Origin: Pseudideonella sakaiensis
GTDB taxonomy: Bacteria; Pseudomonadota; Gammaproteobacteria; Burkholderiales; Burkholderiaceae_C
Length of the DNA stretch: 64,000 bases
Assembly: GCF_001293525.1 (NCBI RefSeq)
Contig: NZ_BBYR01000023.1
Coordinates: forward strand, 1-64,000
Direction of reading: 5' to 3'
The notes under the pieces are model-generated. The model ran no database searches and was not told the origin of the DNA. It was given only the letters and a program-made list of their open reading frames with translations. Positions 25,902-35,495 of the stretch are shown one piece after another; positions within the stretch are counted from its first letter, which is position 1; each line of letters opens with the position of its first letter. The translations under genes were made by a program, and so were the position numbers.

Positions 25902-26184
25902 AGTGCTTCACCTCCTTGGCGTGCATGTAGCGGGCGCTGATCGGGCGGATCAGCCGCAGTAAGCCCTTCTTCCTGACCGTGAACACCACCAGCATGTGGC
26001 GTCCTCATGCAGTGCGGCCGACAGCGATCGAACGGATCTCCTCGGCGGTCGAGTGGCCGGGGTCCGGGAACACGTCGATGAGTCCGCCGAACAGGGCTTC
26101 GACAGCGGTCGCCGTCACACCGTGCTTCGCACAGTGCTCCCGGTTGCCGTCATCCCAATCAAACCCATCGATCGCCCCTGACAT
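25873..26184 (-). pseudogene. brnT: BrnT-type toxin interrupted by an in-frame TGA
   Basis: The frame from ATG 26184 reads FDWDDGNREHCAKHGVTATA, then STAEEIRSIAVGRTA and a TGA at 26005-26007. The same frame continues with GRHMLVVFTVRKKGLLRLIR and PISARYMHAKEVKHYEE to the stop at 25873. Both sides match one BrnT RNase-fold protein, so a single codon has become a stop. The truncated 59-residue product lacks the C-terminal sheet and should be inactive. Sequencing error or read-through are alternatives. Local GC and codon use are lower than in flanking genes, indicating acquisition. Confidence 0.8.
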
Positions 26185-26199
26185 GTCATGAAGGTGGCA

Positions 26200-26213
26200 T
26201 TTGTACACACAAA
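26200..26213. promoter_or_regulatory. Inverted repeat TTTGT-ACAC-ACAAA upstream of brnT
   Basis: Perfect 5-base arms 16 bases upstream of the brnT ATG, next to TTGACT on the minus strand (26214-26219). Brn systems are autorepressed through a palindrome at this position, so this is the likely BrnA operator. Confidence 0.5.
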
Positions 26214-26422
26214 AGTCAACACGCGGGCCCGATGCGTTCGAAGTCCCTGCCGTCGTGGCGGCAGGCGAGAGCGCACCCGCGACAGCAGCGGCCCAGGAAC
26301 CGGCAGCGTCACGCAGGCTCACCGGCGCGGGCCGCCCCGTGCGCGCCGCTTTGCTATGCTGCCTGCGCTTCCGACGCATGCCTCCCCGGCCGGTCGGGCG
26401 TAGGCTCCCACCAGGTGTTCCG

Positions 26423-26920
26423 ATGACGCTGCCCTCCTCGCTGTCCCCGTCCCCGCGCGGCCCGCGGCTCCACGCCGGCGCGCTGCTGGCGGCCGCGCTG
26501 ATGGCGCTGGCCGGCGCGGCCCAGGCCTCCAGCACCGCCGCCTCGTCGGCCTCCGACAGCATCGGCACCTCGGTCGGCAGCCTGTCGGGCTCGGTCGAGC
26601 AATCGAGCAAGGGCTCCTCGCGCGCCACCGGCGTGGCCGAGGGCGAGTACCGCGTGATCCAGGTCGCCGAGGCGGCGGAGGGCCCGGTGCGCGTGACGCT
26701 GCAGCCGCTGGCCCGCGACGCGGCGCCGGACGCCGGCCTGGTGCTGCTGCTGCCGCGCGCGGTGGCGCAGCGCGAGGGCCTGGTGGCCGGCGAGACGGTC
26801 AGCGCGCGCCACCAGCCCTATGGCGTCGCCTTCGCGCGCGGCGAGCCGCGGCAGCCCTTCTTCCTGCTGCTGGCCGACGCCTGGCTGCCGGAGCTGCGCA
26901 CCACGCCGCTGGCGCCTTGA
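26423..26920 (+). CDS. Secreted conserved protein with Ser-rich N-terminus
   Basis: A 165-residue protein. The signal peptide (LHAGALLAAALMALAGAAQA) is followed by a low-complexity Ser/Ala region (STAASSASDSIGTSVGSLSG) and a compact domain beginning VAEGEYRVIQVAEAAEGPVRVTL and ending near FFLLLADAWLPEL. Similar small exported proteins occur beside DUF2145 genes in Burkholderiales, as here. The stop overlaps the DUF2145 start (TTGA), indicating translational coupling. Function unknown; an outer-envelope or periplasmic role is inferred. Confidence 0.7.
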   Translation: MTLPSSLSPSPRGPRLHAGALLAAALMALAGAAQASSTAASSASDSIGTSVGSLSGSVEQSSKGSSRATGVAEGEYRVIQVAEAAEGPVRVTLQPLARDAAPDAGLVLLLPRAVAQREGLVAGETVSARHQPYGVAFARGEPRQPFFLLLADAWLPELRTTPLAP

Positions 26921-27948
26921 CGCGCGGCGCGGCGCGGCCCGCGGCGAGCCCGGTGTACCCGCCACGCGGGCCGCACCCGCCACGCCCCGCGCGCCCGCGC
27001 CTGCGGCGCGCAACGGCCCTGCGGCTGCTGCTCGCGCTGGCGCTGGCCGCCGGCGCAGGCCTGGCGCGCGCCGGCCTGCCGCGACCCTGCGACGACCCGC
27101 CACAGCGCTCCGTCATCGAGCAGGACCGGCTGCTGCGCGCGGCCGCGGCGCTGCACGCGCTGCTGCAGGCCGGCGACGGCGAGGTCGCGCTGGTCTCGCG
27201 TTCCGGGCTGGAACTGGAGCGTTTCGGGCTGCCGACCACCCACGCCGGCCTGGCGCTGCGCGAGGGCCTGGCCAGCCCCTGGGCGGTGCGCCAGCTCTAC
27301 TACGGCTGCGAGGCCGGGCGGCCGCAGGTCTTCGACCAGGGCCTCGCCGCCTTCCTGCTCGGCCTCAGCCGCGGCGACCGCGGCCGCCTGCACCTGGTGT
27401 GGATCCCCGGCGCGGCCGGCCGTACGCTGCGCGACGCGGCGCTCGACCGCGGCGGCGCGCTCGGCCTGCTCGGTGGCGACTACAGCGCGAACGCCTACGC
27501 CTGGTCGACGCGCTACCAGAACTGCAACCAGTGGGTCGCCGAGCTGATGGCGCAGGCCTGGGGCGCCGGCGCGGCCGGCGCGGAGGATTCGCCGGGCCGC
27601 AGCGCGCCCGCGGACGCCGCGCCGACGACGGCCGGCCGCACGACGCCTGCCCCGGCCCGCGAACGCGCCCAGCGCTGGCTGCTGCAGGCCGGCTACCGCC
27701 CCGCGGTGATCGAGGTCGCCTTCCCGCCGGTGCGCCTGCTGCACGCGCTGGTGCCCTGGCTGCAGCACGACGACCACCCCGCCGCCGAGCTCGACCACGG
27801 CCGCCTGCGCCTGAGCGTGCCGGCCTCGCTCGAGGCCTTCGTCCGCGAGCACGTGCCCGGCGCCCGCCGCGTGGTCGTCTGCCTCGACGGCGAGCGCGTG
27901 GAGCGGCACGAGGGCTGGGACGACGCGGCCACGGCCTGCGCACGCTGA
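26917..27948 (+). CDS. DUF2145 family protein
   Basis: A 343-residue exported protein. After a long Pro/Arg-rich lead is a signal-like helix (LRLLLALALAAGAGLARA). The DUF2145 core follows: CDDPPQRSVIEQDRLLR, VALVSRSGLELERFGL, THAGLALREGLASPWAVRQLYYGC and the Cys-containing STRYQNCNQWVAELMAQA. The Cys-Asn pair is NlpC/P60-like in appearance and may be catalytic, but this is unproven. An Ala/Thr/Pro linker interrupts the domain at about 215-247. The TTG start overlaps the preceding stop; a GTG further in (near 26953) is an alternative. Confidence 0.78.
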   Translation: MTRGAARPAASPVYPPRGPHPPRPARPRLRRATALRLLLALALAAGAGLARAGLPRPCDDPPQRSVIEQDRLLRAAAALHALLQAGDGEVALVSRSGLELERFGLPTTHAGLALREGLASPWAVRQLYYGCEAGRPQVFDQGLAAFLLGLSRGDRGRLHLVWIPGAAGRTLRDAALDRGGALGLLGGDYSANAYAWSTRYQNCNQWVAELMAQAWGAGAAGAEDSPGRSAPADAAPTTAGRTTPAPARERAQRWLLQAGYRPAVIEVAFPPVRLLHALVPWLQHDDHPAAELDHGRLRLSVPASLEAFVREHVPGARRVVVCLDGERVERHEGWDDAATACAR

Positions 27949-27976
27949 ACGGGCGGCCGCGGCAGCGGCGGGCGCG

Positions 27977-28417
27977 TCAGTCCGACGCGTCGCCCTGCGC
28001 CGGCGACCAGCCCGGCGGCGCCAGCTCGAAACCCTCGAAGCGGAAGGCCGGCACGACGACGCAGGCCACCAGCGCCCAGCCTTCGAGGGCTTCGGCGGCC
28101 TGCCACTGGCCCGGCGCGACGAGGTGCTGCGGCACGGCGCCGCCGGCTGGGTCCAGGCCGAGCCGGTGCGTGTCCACGCGGCGCCCTTGCGCGGTGTGCA
28201 GCGCCAGCGGCGCGCCGGCCTGGTGAATCCACAGCTCGGCGGCGTCGACCCGGTGCCAGTGCGAGCGCTGGCCGGCCTCGAGCAGGAACAGGATCGAGGT
28301 CGCCGCGCCGCGCCGGTCGGCGTCGGTCGGCGCGGCGCGCCAGGTCTCGCGGTACCAGCCGCCTTCGGGATGAGGGGCCAGGCCGAGCTGGGCGATCAGG
28401 GTGCGGGCATCGGTCAT
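27977..28417 (-). CDS. DUF985 cupin-superfamily protein
   Basis: A 146-residue cupin of the DUF985 group (similar to yeast YML079w). Family markers are LGLAPHPEGGWYRETWR (11-27), TSILFLLEAGQRSHWHRVDAAELW with the cupin His residues, and GWALVACVVVPAFRFEGFEL. It probably binds a small sugar or nucleotide ligand; the reaction is not known. It converges with the DUF2145 gene. An AAGAAT hexamer about 27 bases upstream is a weak -10 candidate. Confidence 0.88.
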   Translation of the reverse strand: MTDARTLIAQLGLAPHPEGGWYRETWRAAPTDADRRGAATSILFLLEAGQRSHWHRVDAAELWIHQAGAPLALHTAQGRRVDTHRLGLDPAGGAVPQHLVAPGQWQAAEALEGWALVACVVVPAFRFEGFELAPPGWSPAQGDASD

Positions 28418-28550
28418 CGGGTGGGCGGGTGTCGGAGGCGCACGATTCTTTACCAGCGCCTCACCTTGCGACAGTCATGCCCGCCACGCCGGCGCCCGTT
28501 GTGGAGGCATCGGACGGCATCCCGCCGCCCGCTTCCCGGAGGACCCCGCC

Positions 28551-28970
28551 ATGACCCCGACCCGCCGCATCCTCGCCGCCACCGCCGCCCTCGCACTGGG
28601 CGTGCTCGGCGCCACCGCCCAAGCCGCGCCGTCGGCCCCGCGGTCCGCGCCCGCCGCGGCGGCCTGGCAGGGCCCGGCCGCCTCGCACCGCGAGGCCGCC
28701 CACGAGGCCCGCGTGCTGGCCCGCCTGCAGGACCAGGCCGCCGACCTCGCGCAGCTGCGCAGCCGCGCCCTGCGCGACGGCCACCTGGACCGGGCGGAGC
28801 GCCAGCGCATCGAGGCCGCCCGCACCCGGCTCGAGCGCGAGGTCCGCGTCGCCGTGCACCGCGGCGACCTGAGCCCGCGCGAGGCCCGCCAGTTCGAGCG
28901 CCAGCTGACGCCGGTGGCCTACCACGAGCGCGTGCACCTGCCCCAGCCGCCGCACGCCGGCCACCGCTGA
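28551..28970 (+). CDS. Small secreted helical protein with REA repeats
   Basis: A 139-residue protein. The signal peptide MTPTRRILAATAALALGVLG ends near AQA (about residue 26). A charged helical region then contains units such as DGHLDRAERQRIEAARTRLE and RGDLSPREARQFERQL. These resemble the units of the secreted protein at 15162-15557. Start ATG 28551 has GGAGGA seven bases upstream. It has no known function; periplasmic location is inferred. Confidence 0.68.
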   Translation: MTPTRRILAATAALALGVLGATAQAAPSAPRSAPAAAAWQGPAASHREAAHEARVLARLQDQAADLAQLRSRALRDGHLDRAERQRIEAARTRLEREVRVAVHRGDLSPREARQFERQLTPVAYHERVHLPQPPHAGHR

Positions 28971-29004
28971 AGCCGCGCCCGGCCCAGCCGCGGGCCAGGC
29001 CCCA

Positions 29005-29070
29005 TGAGCCCGCCGGGCCGCCCCAAGGGCGAATACCGGCGTGCGCAGCACGAAGGTAGCCCCGTGAGCG
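29005..29070. repeat. Possible dispersed intergenic element (copy 1)
   Basis: The first 20 bases (29005-29024) recur exactly at 62660-62679. They are followed by CAAGGGCGAATACCGG and GCGCAGCACGAAGGTAGCCC. From memory, this wording recurs between genes in other Burkholderiales genomes, where it creates spurious ORFs reading GRPKGEYR.AQHEG. It lies between the secreted-protein stop and the phospholipase D stop. Confidence 0.4.
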
Positions 29071-29100
29071 CACGGCGTCCGCCGGGCGCAGGCGCGGCAG

Positions 29101-30723
29101 CTAGAGCAGGTGCTCCACCGGCAGCCGGCTCACCAGCCAGAGCACGCAGCGCCGGCGCAGCGTGGAGCCCGGCTCGTGGCGGTGCTCGCGCACCGTGCCG
29201 TCGGCGCCGCGCTCGATCCAGCGCAGGCCGCCGAAGCGGCCGAGGCGGACCTCGTAGGCCTCGCGCGGCACCGGCTCCTCGAACAGTGCGGCGATGCGGC
29301 GCGCCAGCGGCGCGCTGTCGATCACCAGGCCCATCTCGGTGTTGAGCCGGGCCGAGCGCGGGTCGAAGTTGAAGGAGCCGACGAAGACGCGGCGGTCGTC
29401 GATCGAGAAGGTCTTGGCGTGCAGGCTGGAGGCCGAGCTGCCGACGCCGCGGCGCGGCCGCGGGTTGGCGGGTGCGACACGGCGCGTCATCTCGAACAGG
29501 CGCACGCCGGCGCGCAGCAGCGCGCGCCGGTAGCGCGCGTAGCCGGCGTGCACCGCCACCACGTCGGTGGCCTCCAGCGCGTTCGTCAGCACCGTCACGC
29601 GGGCGCCGCCGGCACGCACCGACGCGAGCGCCGCCACGCCGCCGCGGCCCGGCACGAAATAGGGCGACACCAGGTTCAGCTCGCGCTCGGCGCCGCGCAG
29701 CGCCTCGGCGATGCGCCGCGGCAGCAGCGTGGCGGCCGCCGCGCGGCCCAGGCCCTTGGCCGGGTCGTCGCTGAGCAGCTGCGCGCTCGTCCAGTCGAGT
29801 GCGAGCTGGCCGGCGACGAGGTCGGCCACCAGCGGGCTGTCGAGCAGGGCCTCGACGTAGTCCTGCGCGGCCGGGCCGGTCTCGACCGCCGCGGTGCGGG
29901 CCTCCAGGGCCTCGAGCGCCCCCGGCGCGGCGACCGGCACCACGGCCGACAGCGGGTGGGCGGAGGCGCAGGCCCAGTAGCGCTCGAAGTCGGCCGTGAC
30001 GTCCGGCACCACGGCGCCGACGGCCAGCACGTCCAGGTCGACGAAGCGGGTCTCGTCGCTGGCGTCGAAGTACTCGTCGCCGACGTTGCGGCCGCCGACG
30101 ATGGTCACCTGGTCGTCGACGGTGAAGGACTTGTTGTGCATGCGCCGGTTCAGGCGCGCGAAGTCCACCAGGTAGCCGAGCATGCGCCAGCGGCGCTGGC
30201 GGAAGGGATTGAACAGCCGCACCTCGGCCCGCGGGTGCGCGTCGAGCGCGGCCAGGCAGTCGTCCAGGCCGGTGGTGTTGTTGTCGTCCAGCAGCAGGCG
30301 CACGCGCACGCCGCGGTCGGCGGCGCGATGCAGGGCCTGCAGCAGCAGCAGGCCGGAGGTGTCGGCGCGCCAGATGTAGTACTGCACGTCGAGCGTGCGC
30401 TCGGCCGCGTCGGCCAGCAGCACGCGCGCCGCGAAGGCGTCGAGGCCCTCGGCCAGCGGCAGCACGCCGGTCTGGCCGGCATGGAAGGCCGACGCGGCGA
30501 GCAGCGCGCGGCCGAGGCGGGTCTCGGCGCCGCCGGCCGTCGCGGCCTCCGCCGGCGCGTCGCGCCCCGGCGCGTCCCCATGCTCGGCCGGCCGCAGGCG
30601 CCGGCCGGCGGTGACCAGCCGGCGCGCCAGCGCGGAAAAGCGCTGGCCCGCCGCGGCCGCCCGCGCGCGCAGGCGGCCGCGGGCGGGCGCAGCCGGGGCG
30701 GTCGAGGCGTCGGGGACACTCAC
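29101..30723 (-). CDS. Phospholipase D / cardiolipin synthase-like protein
   Basis: A 540-residue PLD-superfamily enzyme with two HKD motifs: HNKSFTVDD (196-204) and LHAKTFSIDDRRVFVGSFNF (about 436-455), each with the GG/GS-x-N element after it. TLDVQYYIWRADTSG and the late NTEMGLVIDS segment match the ClsC/YmdC-like group that moves phosphatidyl groups to make cardiolipin. The first 70 residues are basic and disordered. The start is GTG at 30723. It is codirectional with the MHS carrier, 25 bases downstream of its stop. Confidence 0.85.
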   Translation of the reverse strand: MSVPDASTAPAAPARGRLRARAAAAGQRFSALARRLVTAGRRLRPAEHGDAPGRDAPAEAATAGGAETRLGRALLAASAFHAGQTGVLPLAEGLDAFAARVLLADAAERTLDVQYYIWRADTSGLLLLQALHRAADRGVRVRLLLDDNNTTGLDDCLAALDAHPRAEVRLFNPFRQRRWRMLGYLVDFARLNRRMHNKSFTVDDQVTIVGGRNVGDEYFDASDETRFVDLDVLAVGAVVPDVTADFERYWACASAHPLSAVVPVAAPGALEALEARTAAVETGPAAQDYVEALLDSPLVADLVAGQLALDWTSAQLLSDDPAKGLGRAAAATLLPRRIAEALRGAERELNLVSPYFVPGRGGVAALASVRAGGARVTVLTNALEATDVVAVHAGYARYRRALLRAGVRLFEMTRRVAPANPRPRRGVGSSASSLHAKTFSIDDRRVFVGSFNFDPRSARLNTEMGLVIDSAPLARRIAALFEEPVPREAYEVRLGRFGGLRWIERGADGTVREHRHEPGSTLRRRCVLWLVSRLPVEHLL

Positions 30724-30748
30724 TCGGGTCGGGTCCCCCCGCGCCGCA

Positions 30749-32080
30749 CTAGTCGCGCGCGGCGAGCGTGCGGCTCGCGTACAGCGCGGCGAGCGTGCAG
30801 GCCGCGCCCGACAGCAGGTAGAGGCTGACGAAGCCCAGCCCGAAATGCGCCGACAGCCCGAGCGCCACGAGCGGCGCGAAGGCCGCGCCGATCAGCCAGG
30901 CCAGGTCCGCGGTCAGTGCCGCGCCGACGTAGCGGTAGCGCGCCGGGAAGTTGGCCGTGACGGCGCCGGCCGCCTGGCCGTAGGACAGGCCGAGCAGCAC
31001 GAAGCCGACGAGCATGAACAGGTCCTGCCCCAGCTCGCCGCCGCCGAGCAGCGTGGGCGCGAAGCCGCTGAAGACCGCGATCAGCACCGCCAGCGCCTCC
31101 AGCGTGCGGCGGCGGCCGAAGCGGTCGGCCAGCCGGCCGGACGCGACGATCGCGCCGGCGGCCAGCACCGCGCCGACCATCTGCACGCGCAGGAAGCCGG
31201 CCACCGACTGCTCGGCCGTCAGCATCACCCAGGACAGCGGGAACACCGTGACGATGTGGAACAGCGCATAGCTGGCCAGCGCCGCGAAGGCCCCGATCGC
31301 GACGTTCGAGCCCTGCAGGCGCAGCAGCTCCAGCACCGGCACCGGCTCCAGCTCGCGCTCGTTGAGCTGCTGCTCGTACTCGTGCGTGACCACCAGCCGC
31401 AGCCGCGCGAACAGCGCCACCACGTTGATCGCGAAGGCGACGAAGAAGGGGTAGCGCCAGCCCCAGCCGAGGAAGTCCTCCGGGGTCAGGCTCGCGGTCA
31501 GGAACGCGAACAGCGCGCTGGCCACCAGGAAGCCGAGCGGCGCGCCGAGCTGGCCGAGCATCGCGTACCAGCCGCGGCGCTGCGGCGGCGCGTTCATCGC
31601 CAGCAGCGACGGCAGGCCGTCCCAGGAGCCGCCGAGGGCCACGCCCTGGCCGATGCGCAGCAGCGACAGCAGCACCGCCGCGCCCAGCCCCAGCGTGGCG
31701 TAGGAGGGCAGGAAGCCCAGCCCGACGGTGGAGGTGCCGAGCAGGAACAGCGCCGCGGTGAGCTTGGTGCCGCGCCCCCAGCGCCGCTCGATCCACATGA
31801 AGAGCGCCGTGCCGAAGGGCCGCGCGACGAAGGCCAGCGCGAACACCGCGAAGGACCACAGCGTGCCTTCCAGCCGCGGCAGGTGGGGGAAGACCACCGC
31901 GGGGAAGACCAGCACCGACGCGATGCCGAAGACGAAGAAGTCGAAGTACTCCGACGCACGGCCGATCACCACGCCGACGGCGATCTCCCCGGGCGCGACG
32001 CGGGCATGCTCGGCCGCCTCCTGCGCGGTGCGCGGGCGGCCGTAGGGGGCGGAATCGGCGGCGGAAGGCAGGCTGGACAT
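30749..32080 (-). CDS. MFS transporter, metabolite:H+ symporter (MHS) family
   Basis: A 443-residue carrier with 12 helices. MHS features are [16 protein letters not shown] in helix 1, [11 protein letters not shown] before the loop 2-3 motif [12 protein letters not shown], and helix 4-5 [16 protein letters not shown]. Members import carboxylates, betaines, shikimate or alpha-ketoglutarate with protons; the substrate here is open. ATG at 32080. It is divergent from cyoA, and a perfect 10-base inverted repeat lies 77 bases upstream of its start. Confidence 0.86.
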   Translation of the reverse strand: MSSLPSAADSAPYGRPRTAQEAAEHARVAPGEIAVGVVIGRASEYFDFFVFGIASVLVFPAVVFPHLPRLEGTLWSFAVFALAFVARPFGTALFMWIERRWGRGTKLTAALFLLGTSTVGLGFLPSYATLGLGAAVLLSLLRIGQGVALGGSWDGLPSLLAMNAPPQRRGWYAMLGQLGAPLGFLVASALFAFLTASLTPEDFLGWGWRYPFFVAFAINVVALFARLRLVVTHEYEQQLNERELEPVPVLELLRLQGSNVAIGAFAALASYALFHIVTVFPLSWVMLTAEQSVAGFLRVQMVGAVLAAGAIVASGRLADRFGRRRTLEALAVLIAVFSGFAPTLLGGGELGQDLFMLVGFVLLGLSYGQAAGAVTANFPARYRYVGAALTADLAWLIGAAFAPLVALGLSAHFGLGFVSLYLLSGAACTLAALYASRTLAARD

Positions 32081-32156
32081 GGCGGGCGCAGGGTCGGCCG
32101 TCTCGGCGACGGGGAGAAGCGAACAGGGTCTAGCGTCGCATCGCCCCGCTGCGTGC

Positions 32157-32181
32157 GACATTGGACAAAACGTCCAATGTC
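32157..32181. promoter_or_regulatory. Perfect 10-base inverted repeat with 5-base spacer between MHS gene and cyoA
   Basis: Arms GACATTGGAC (32157-32166) and GTCCAATGTC (32172-32181) flank AAAAC. It is AT-rich compared with its surroundings and lies 20 bases upstream of a TACATT hexamer facing cyoA, so it overlaps the expected -35 region. The length and symmetry suit a dimeric repressor. No adjacent regulator gene was found. Known FNR or RegA sites do not match. Confidence 0.75.
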
Positions 32182-32200
32182 CCGATCCGGCCGGCCGGCC

Positions 32201-32206
32201 TACATT
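32201..32206 (+). promoter_or_regulatory. Possible -10 element TACATT for the cyo operon
   Basis: TACATT within otherwise GC-rich sequence, 75 bases upstream of the cyoA ATG. There is no good -35, and the inverted repeat at 32157-32181 occupies that region, as expected for a regulated promoter. Confidence 0.4.
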
Positions 32207-32280
32207 CTGCGCGTTCCGCCCGGCCCGGCATGGCCCATGTCCCCGGGCCCGTCGAGCCCGATCCCGCGACCCCTTCCGGC

Positions 32281-33447
32281 ATGACCGCCCCCACCCTGTT
32301 CCGTCGCCTGCTGCGCGGGCTCCTGCTGCTGCCGCTGCTGGCCCTGGGCGGCTGCGGCACCGTGGTGCTGAACGCCTCGGGCGACATCGCCCGCCAGCAG
32401 GGCCAGCTGATCGTCGTCGCCACGGTGCTGATGCTGCTGATCATCGTGCCGGTGATCGTGCTGACCTTCGTGTTCGCGTGGCGCTACCGTGCGGCGAACA
32501 CGCAGGCCGACTACCGCCCCGACTGGGACCACTCCACCCAGCTCGAGCTGGTGATCTGGGCCGCGCCGCTGCTGATCATCATCGCGCTGGGCGCCGTCAC
32601 CTGGATCAGCACCCACACGCTCGACCCCTACCGCCCGCTGTCGCGCCTGGACGCGCAGCGGCCGCTGCCGGCCGGCACGCAGCCGCTGGTGGTGGAGGTG
32701 GTGGCGATGGACTGGAAGTGGCTCTTCCTCTACCCGGAGCAGGGCATCGCGACGGTCAACGAGCTGGCCGCGCCGGTGGACCGGCCGATCCGCTTCCACA
32801 TCACTTCGACCTCGGTGATGAACTCCTTCTTCGTGCCCGCGCTGGCCGGCCAGATCTACGCGATGCCGGGCATGCAGACCCAGCTGCACGCGGTGATCAA
32901 CCGCGCCGGCGTCTACGACGGCTTCTCGGCCAACTTCAGCGGCGACGGCTTCTCGCAGATGCGCTTCCGCTTCCACGGCCTGAGCGATGCGGACTTCGCG
33001 CAATGGGTGGCCCGCGCCCGCGCCGACGGCGGCACGCTGGACCGCGGCGTCTACCTGCAGCTCGAGCGGCCGAGCGCGCGCGAGCCGGTGCGCCGCTTCG
33101 GCCGCGTCGACCCGGCGCTGTACCACGCCATCCTGAACCGCTGCGTGGAGCCGGGGAAGATGTGCATGCACCAGATGATGGCGATCGACGCCGCCGGCGG
33201 CCTCGGCCTGGCCGGCGCCGCCGCGCGCAGCGACGGTGGCTGGCGCCTGGCCGAGCTGGGCGCGGGCGGCGCGCTGGGCGACGCCCCGCGCCGCGTCGGC
33301 CCCTTCGTGCAGGGCCTGTGCACGCCGCAGAACACGCTGGGCGCCGCTGCGCTGGCCGAGGCGCCGGGCCCGGCGACCGGGGCGGATTCCGCCGCGCCGA
33401 TCGGCCCGCTGTCCCTGGCCACCGAGCCCGCGTCGCGGCTGCCCTGA
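32281..33447 (+). CDS. cyoA: Cytochrome o ubiquinol oxidase subunit II
   Basis: A 388-residue lipoprotein subunit. Signal [15 protein letters not shown] has a lipobox LGGC. Two transmembrane helices follow (about 40-65 and 85-107), then a periplasmic cupredoxin fold with [20 protein letters not shown] and [20 protein letters not shown]. The CuA ligand set of cytochrome c oxidases is absent, indicating a quinol oxidase. The C-terminal 100 residues hold [14 protein letters not shown] and a Gly/Ala-rich tail. ATG 32281 was chosen because it places the signal peptide at the N-terminus. First gene of cyoABCD-surf1-regBA. Confidence 0.93.
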   Translation: MTAPTLFRRLLRGLLLLPLLALGGCGTVVLNASGDIARQQGQLIVVATVLMLLIIVPVIVLTFVFAWRYRAANTQADYRPDWDHSTQLELVIWAAPLLIIIALGAVTWISTHTLDPYRPLSRLDAQRPLPAGTQPLVVEVVAMDWKWLFLYPEQGIATVNELAAPVDRPIRFHITSTSVMNSFFVPALAGQIYAMPGMQTQLHAVINRAGVYDGFSANFSGDGFSQMRFRFHGLSDADFAQWVARARADGGTLDRGVYLQLERPSAREPVRRFGRVDPALYHAILNRCVEPGKMCMHQMMAIDAAGGLGLAGAAARSDGGWRLAELGAGGALGDAPRRVGPFVQGLCTPQNTLGAAALAEAPGPATGADSAAPIGPLSLATEPASRLP

Positions 33448-33491
33448 GGGCCGGCCGCCCCCCGCCCGTCCGACACCGACCCGAGACCGCC

Positions 33492-35495
33492 GTGTCCGCT
33501 GCCCCCCTCACCTCCGACCCCGTCTTCGGCCGCCTGGGCTGGGACGTGGTCCCGCTGCACGACCCGATCCTGGCCATCACCTTCGCCGTCAGCGCCGCCA
33601 TCGGCGTGGCGGTGCTGGCGGCGCTCACGCGCTACCGCCTCTGGGGCCCGCTGTGGCGCGACTGGCTCACCAGCATCGACCACAAGAAGATCGGCATCAT
33701 GTACATGGTGCTGGGCCTGGTGATGCTGCTGCGCGGCTTCGCCGACGCGATCATGATGCGGCTGCAGCAGGCCATCGCCTTCGGCGAGAACCTGGGCTAC
33801 CTGCCGCCGCACCACTACGACCAGATCTTCACCGCGCACGGCGTGATCATGATCTTTTTCGTGGCCATGCCGCTGGTCACAGGGCTGATGAACTACGTGG
33901 TGCCGCTGCAGATCGGTGCGCGCGACGTGGCCTTCCCCTTCCTGAACAACTTCAGCTTCTGGATGACCGCGGGCGGCGCGGCGTTGACCATGGCCTCGCT
34001 GTTCGTCGGCGAGTACGCGCGCACCGGCTGGCTGGCCTACCCGCCGCTGTCGGGCATCCTGCACAGCCCCGGGGTCGGGGTCGACTACTACATCTGGTCG
34101 CTGCAGATCGCGGGGGTGGGCACGCTGCTGTCGGGCATCAACCTGATCGCCACCATCGTGAAGATGCGCGCGCCCGGCATGACGCTGATGAAGATGCCCG
34201 TCTTCACCTGGACGGCGCTGTGCACCAACGTGCTGATCGTCGCGGCCTTCCCGGTGCTGACGGCGGTGCTGGCGCTGCTCACGATGGACCGCTACGTCGG
34301 CACCAACTTCTTCACGAACGACCTCGGCGGCAACGCCATGATGTACGTGAACCTGATCTGGATCTGGGGCCACCCGGAGGTGTACATCCTGATCCTGCCG
34401 GTGTTCGGCATCTTCTCGGAGGTGGTCTCCACCTTCTCGCGCAAGCGCCTGTTCGGCTACGCGTCGATGGTCTACGCCACGGTGGTGATCACCATCCTGT
34501 CCTACCTGGTGTGGCTGCACCACTTCTTCACGATGGGCTCGGGCGCGAGCGTGAACTCCTTCTTCGGGATCACGACCATGATCATCTCGATCCCGACCGG
34601 CGCGAAGATCTTCAACTGGCTGTTCACGATGTACCGCGGCCGCATCAGCTTCGACGTGCCGATGCTGTGGACCCTGGGCTTCATGGTCACCTTCGTGATC
34701 GGCGGCATGACCGGCGTGCTGCTGGCGGTACCGCCGGCCGACTTCGTGCTGCACAACAGCCTGTTCCTGATCGCGCACTTCCACAACGTCATCATCGGCG
34801 GCGTGCTGTTCGGGCTCTTCGCCGGGATCACCTACTGGTTCCCGAAGGCCTTCGGCTTCCGGCTCGATCCGTTCTGGGGCAAGTGCTCGTTCTGGTTCTG
34901 GCTGGTCGGCTTCTACCTCGCCTTCATGCCGCTGTACGTGCTGGGCCTGATGGGCGTGACGCGGCGCATGAGCCATTTCGAGGACCCGTCGCTGCAGATC
35001 TGGTTCCAGATCGCCGCCTTCGGCGCGGTGCTGATCGCGCTGGGCATCGCGAGCTTCCTGGTGCAGCTGGTGGTCAGCGTGAAGCGCCGCCACGCGCTGC
35101 GCGACACCACCGGCGACCCGTGGGATGGCCGCACGCTGGAGTGGTCCACCGCGTCGCCGCCGCCGGCCTACAACTTCGCCTTCACGCCGCAGGTGCACGA
35201 CGGCGACGCCTGGTGGGACATGAAGCGCCGCGGCTACGAGCGGCCGACCGACGGCTTCGTTGCCATCCACCTGCCGCGCAACACGGCGGCCGGCGTGGTG
35301 CTGGCCGGTCTGTCCACGCTGCTGGGCTTCGCGCTGGTCTGGCACGTGTGGTGGCTGGCGGCGGCGACGGCGCTGGCCCTCGTGGCCGCCGCCATCGCGC
35401 ACACCTTCAACCGCGACCGCGACCTGCACGTCGAGGCGGACGAGGTCGTCCGCACCGAGGGCGCGCGCACCCGACTGCTGGCCGGCCATGTCTGA
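33492..35495 (+). CDS. cyoB: Cytochrome o ubiquinol oxidase subunit I
   Basis: A 667-residue heme-copper oxidase subunit, of normal family length. It carries the heme and CuB ligands and K-channel segment: [38 protein letters not shown] and [13 protein letters not shown]. It binds low-spin heme b and the high-spin heme o3-CuB centre, reduces O2 and pumps protons. The start is GTG at 33492, which gives [14 protein letters not shown]. The stop overlaps cyoC by eight bases. Confidence 0.96.
   Translation: MSAAPLTSDPVFGRLGWDVVPLHDPILAITFAVSAAIGVAVLAALTRYRLWGPLWRDWLTSIDHKKIGIMYMVLGLVMLLRGFADAIMMRLQQAIAFGENLGYLPPHHYDQIFTAHGVIMIFFVAMPLVTGLMNYVVPLQIGARDVAFPFLNNFSFWMTAGGAALTMASLFVGEYARTGWLAYPPLSGILHSPGVGVDYYIWSLQIAGVGTLLSGINLIATIVKMRAPGMTLMKMPVFTWTALCTNVLIVAAFPVLTAVLALLTMDRYVGTNFFTNDLGGNAMMYVNLIWIWGHPEVYILILPVFGIFSEVVSTFSRKRLFGYASMVYATVVITILSYLVWLHHFFTMGSGASVNSFFGITTMIISIPTGAKIFNWLFTMYRGRISFDVPMLWTLGFMVTFVIGGMTGVLLAVPPADFVLHNSLFLIAHFHNVIIGGVLFGLFAGITYWFPKAFGFRLDPFWGKCSFWFWLVGFYLAFMPLYVLGLMGVTRRMSHFEDPSLQIWFQIAAFGAVLIALGIASFLVQLVVSVKRRHALRDTTGDPWDGRTLEWSTASPPPAYNFAFTPQVHDGDAWWDMKRRGYERPTDGFVAIHLPRNTAAGVVLAGLSTLLGFALVWHVWWLAAATALALVAAAIAHTFNRDRDLHVEADEVVRTEGARTRLLAGHV

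Noticed and set aside
27693-28232. Extra minus-strand gene overlapping the cupin
   Set aside because: The frame overlaps both DUF2145 and the DUF985 cupin, and its sequence has no recognisable domain.
28985-29345. A 113-residue plus-strand ORF starting MSPPGRPKGEYR
   Set aside because: It begins in the possible dispersed element and runs antisense to the phospholipase D gene, with no domain.
32157-32181. FNR/ANR box
   Set aside because: The consensus TTGAT-N4-ATCAA is not matched; the arms read TTGGAC and GTCCAA with five bases between them.
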